A stretch of 44,541 nucleotides of DNA from Nitrospirota bacterium (GTDB lineage: Bacteria; Nitrospirota; Thermodesulfovibrionia; Thermodesulfovibrionales; UBA6898): NCBI GenBank assembly GCA_016217675.1, contig JACRHC010000016.1:1-44541 (forward strand), written 5' to 3'. Under the pieces are notes generated by a model. It searched no databases. It saw nothing but the letters and a program-made list of their open reading frames with translations, and was not told where the DNA came from. The first letter of the stretch is position 1, and each line of letters opens with the position of its first letter. The position numbers were made by a program, and so were the translations under genes. Positions 42,645-44,541 of this stretch are shown piece by piece.

Positions 42645-43415
42645 ATGAAGACAACAATAAAGGTTTTCTGGTTGATAGTCTGCCTGTTGGCCGTCTGTGT
42701 TGGCGGCGTTGCAGCTGAGGACCCTCAGACTGATAAGAAATTCGGGTTGACCGGATATCTCACAATGGACACGCACAGCAGTTATATTGATAAGGTTTCA
42801 GGTGAAACACTTCACAACGGCACAGTGATCTATCCTCACCTGGTTGTAGTAGCAGAGCCGTTGGGCGCATATCTATTCATCGGAACATACAACAACCTCA
42901 AGCGCTTCAATAAACATTCAGCCAATTCCCTGGAGTATGCAGTCGGCATTGAAAGGGAGATAGGCATGATTAAGGTTGATGCCGGATATGGCTATTCAGA
43001 CATCAAGAATTCAAAAGGAGATGTACATTATTTTTACTCGACCATAGAAATTCGGGAACTGATAGATAAGTTGACTCCGTATCTGTCTTTGGAGTGGGAT
43101 TTTCCTGTAAAAAAAGAAATCCTCGAAGGTGGCTTTATGTATCGTCTCGGTGGAAAATATCCGGTTAAAATATCGGATCAAGTAATTGATATAGACCTTT
43201 CATTTGCCGGGCATGACGGAATCTATGGGTACCGGCCCGAGAAGATCAGCTCCGCAAGACTGACACTTTCTTCGCTCTTCAAGCTCGGACACCTGGAGCT
43301 TAGCCCTGAACTCAATTTCCAGAAACGTCTTGGCCATTCTCACGAAAACGGCGGGATTGCAAAAGACAGAATCTACGGCGGGCTCAGACTGGTATTGCCG
43401 TTAAGTATTTTGTGA
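42645..43415 (+). CDS. Exported protein, probable outer-membrane beta-barrel
   Basis: 256 aa from ATG 42645. The signal peptide (TTIKVFWLIVCLLAVCVGGV) ends AAED; an ATG at 42564 lies inside the upstream gene and would bury the signal. The mature part is rich in alternating hydrophobic/polar strands with Gly, Tyr and Asn turns (FGLTGYLTMDTHSSYIDKVS, EYAVGIEREIGMIKVDAGYG and RIYGGLRLVLPLSI at the end), as expected for a barrel of about 10-12 strands. I cannot assign a family. It closes the decarboxylase/ATP-grasp/SET cluster and may transport or anchor its product. Confidence 0.65.
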   Translation: MKTTIKVFWLIVCLLAVCVGGVAAEDPQTDKKFGLTGYLTMDTHSSYIDKVSGETLHNGTVIYPHLVVVAEPLGAYLFIGTYNNLKRFNKHSANSLEYAVGIEREIGMIKVDAGYGYSDIKNSKGDVHYFYSTIEIRELIDKLTPYLSLEWDFPVKKEILEGGFMYRLGGKYPVKISDQVIDIDLSFAGHDGIYGYRPEKISSARLTLSSLFKLGHLELSPELNFQKRLGHSHENGGIAKDRIYGGLRLVLPLSIL

Positions 43416-43475
43416 GGGACGGAGCTTTCGCCGGTTAAATGGATAACTTGAGAGACTAATCTGTCTGGAGGACAT

Positions 43476-43726
43476 ATGAGTAGAACAACCATTTCTCCGA
43501 GGTTCCAAGTGGCGATACACAAGGATGTCAGAAAGAAGCTCGATCTGAAATCCGGCCAGAAAATGACCGTGCTTACCAATGGAGGCATCCTCTATCTCAT
43601 CCCTGAGAAACCAATTGAGACGTTTCGGGGTTTCTGAAGGGCATGGATACGGGGAAGCTCCGAGAGGACGAAGGTGCTACCAGCAGCTCCTTGACTGAAA
43701 CAGGCCTATATCATTACAATATCTGA
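43476..43726 (+). pseudogene. AbrB/MazE-type antitoxin broken by a frameshift
   Basis: CTGGAGGA precedes ATG 43476. The first 53 codons encode a SpoVT-AbrB swapped-hairpin domain (TTISPRFQVAIHKDVRKKLD, then LKSGQKMTVL), ending with ETFRGF and a TGA at 43635. In the next frame the family's usual continuation appears at once (LKGMDTGKLREDE) and runs to a stop at 43726. Loss of one base in the TTTCTG stretch explains both. The tail after REDE looks degenerate. No adjacent PIN or MazF toxin is seen, so this is an orphan relic just upstream of tpiA. Confidence 0.8.
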
Positions 43727-43728
43727 CT

Positions 43729-44475
43729 ATGAAAAGCTTTATTGCGGCAAACTGGAAGATGAACAAGACCATCGCTGAAACCAGGGAGTTTCTGCGTGAT
43801 TTTATCCCCTCTGTGAAGGATGTGGCTGATGTCGATATCATAATCGCGCCGCCGTTTACTTCTTTGGCAGCAGCGGGTGAGGCCCTGATGGGAACAAATG
43901 TCCAGCTTGCTTCCCAGGATATGTTCTGGGAGGAAAAGGGTGCCTACACTGGTGAGGTCTCGCCTGCCATGCTCCTGGACACAGGCTGCAGGCATGTCAT
44001 CATCGGCCACTCTGAGAGACGCCAGTATTTTCATGAAGATGACGCTGTGATCAATAAAAAGATCAGGGCGGCAAAGAAGGCCGGCCTTGGTGTGATATTC
44101 TGCTGCGGCGAGTCTCTTGAAGAGCGTGAGGCTGACAAGACCTTTGACGTGATCGGCCGGGAGATCGAGAAGGGACTTGAAGGGGTGGATGCAGAAAATC
44201 TCGTTGTGGCTTATGAACCTATCTGGGCCATCGGAACAGGCAAGACTGCATCTCCGGAGCAGGCCCAGGAAGTGCATGCATTTATCAGAGAACGTCTGAG
44301 GAAATTATACGGCAGCGCAGCTGAAGATATCCGCATTCTGTATGGCGGAAGCGTAACGCCGGAGAACGTTGAGCTTCTTATGGCCTGCCGGGACGTTAAC
44401 GGCGGCCTTGTTGGCGGCGCAAGCCTCAAGCCTGACAGTTTTGCAAAATTAGTCTGTTATAAAAAGGAGAAGTAA
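43729..44475 (+). CDS. tpiA: Triosephosphate isomerase
   Basis: 248 aa, normal length for the family. It interconverts dihydroxyacetone phosphate and glyceraldehyde 3-phosphate in glycolysis and gluconeogenesis. Key parts are intact: AANWKMNKT with the active-site Asn and Lys, IIGHSERRQYF with the catalytic His (near 95), YEPIWAIGTGK with the catalytic Glu (near 165) and flexible loop 6, and the phosphate-binding GGSV and GGAS turns. No strong ribosome binding site is seen before ATG 43729. The stop overlaps the start of secG (TAATG), an arrangement common in bacteria. This is the return to conserved chromosomal backbone. Confidence 0.97.
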   Translation: MKSFIAANWKMNKTIAETREFLRDFIPSVKDVADVDIIIAPPFTSLAAAGEALMGTNVQLASQDMFWEEKGAYTGEVSPAMLLDTGCRHVIIGHSERRQYFHEDDAVINKKIRAAKKAGLGVIFCCGESLEEREADKTFDVIGREIEKGLEGVDAENLVVAYEPIWAIGTGKTASPEQAQEVHAFIRERLRKLYGSAAEDIRILYGGSVTPENVELLMACRDVNGGLVGGASLKPDSFAKLVCYKKEK

Positions 44476-44541
44476 TGCTTTCAACATTGATTTTGATCGT
44501 GCATCTTATTGTCAGTCTGTTTCTTATCGTGATCGTGCTTA
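44475..44541 (+). CDS. secG: Preprotein translocase subunit SecG, 5' end only
   Basis: The window ends after 22 codons: LSTLILIVHLIVSLFLIVIV, the first membrane helix of SecG, with AAGGAGA upstream. The ATG shares one base with the tpiA stop. Identification rests on the helix and on the common tpiA-secG gene order. Confidence 0.8.
   Translation, partial: MLSTLILIVHLIVSLFLIVIVL

Overview
The window reads as a chromosomal segment of an anaerobic or microaerophilic Gram-negative bacterium, probably Nitrospirota or Desulfobacterota. The evidence is a giant multiheme c-type cytochrome with CxxxxCH/CxxCH heme repeats, a heme-motif sensor kinase with a two-CW tail, a NapH-type Fe-S membrane protein, HisKA_2 kinases, a pyruvoyl arginine decarboxylase and TonB/outer-membrane machinery. 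No rRNA or tRNA is visible, so the taxonomic call is an inference from gene content.

Region 1 (1-4,450) is mobile-element debris: an IS21-family left end with istA and an istB cut after about 19 codons, three deletion derivatives of one REP-associated (Y1/IS200-like) transposon sharing an ACTTTGGGGACGT terminus, a chimeric transposase ORF, and a compact hicAB toxin-antitoxin pair. Region 2 (4,568-9,754) is a phosphorelay: a HisKA_2 kinase, a REC-PAS-kinase-REC hybrid and a REC-PAS-LuxR regulator.

Region 3 (10,083-24,228) is the most striking part. It encodes a secreted beta-propeller/BACON/FG-GAP protein, translationally coupled to a 2,819-residue fusion of a cytochrome with about 26 heme-type motifs to Ig-like, beta-helix and Calx-beta adhesin modules. 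A PAS-GGDEF diguanylate cyclase and a kinase whose periplasmic sensor carries two heme-type motifs follow. Together they look like a surface electron-transfer/attachment module with its own redox sensing and c-di-GMP signalling.

Region 4 (24,232-29,855) is a tightly overlapping TonB-dependent uptake operon: small secreted Cys protein, receptor, YHS metal-binding protein, NapH-like ferredoxin, Cys-rich membrane peptide, ExbB, ExbD and TonB. A Fur-like palindrome follows it. Region 5 (30,048-37,211) holds three ABC-type solute-binding proteins and two closely related HisKA_2 kinases with no permease or ATPase, which suggests binding proteins serving as sensory inputs.

Region 6 (37,212-38,780) contains a candidate structured ncRNA of about 340 nt with its own sigma70-like promoter and a strong intrinsic terminator, a palindromic MITE-like repeat and a divergent XRE regulator. 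Region 7 (38,787-43,415) is an unusual, partly AT-richer cluster: pyruvoyl-dependent arginine decarboxylase, a remnant ATP-grasp N-terminus, a PurD-like ATP-grasp ligase, a DapF-like epimerase, a SET-domain methyltransferase, a membrane protein and a probable outer-membrane barrel. It is the best candidate for an undescribed metabolic or modification pathway. A frameshifted AbrB-type antitoxin, tpiA and the start of secG (conserved backbone) close the window.
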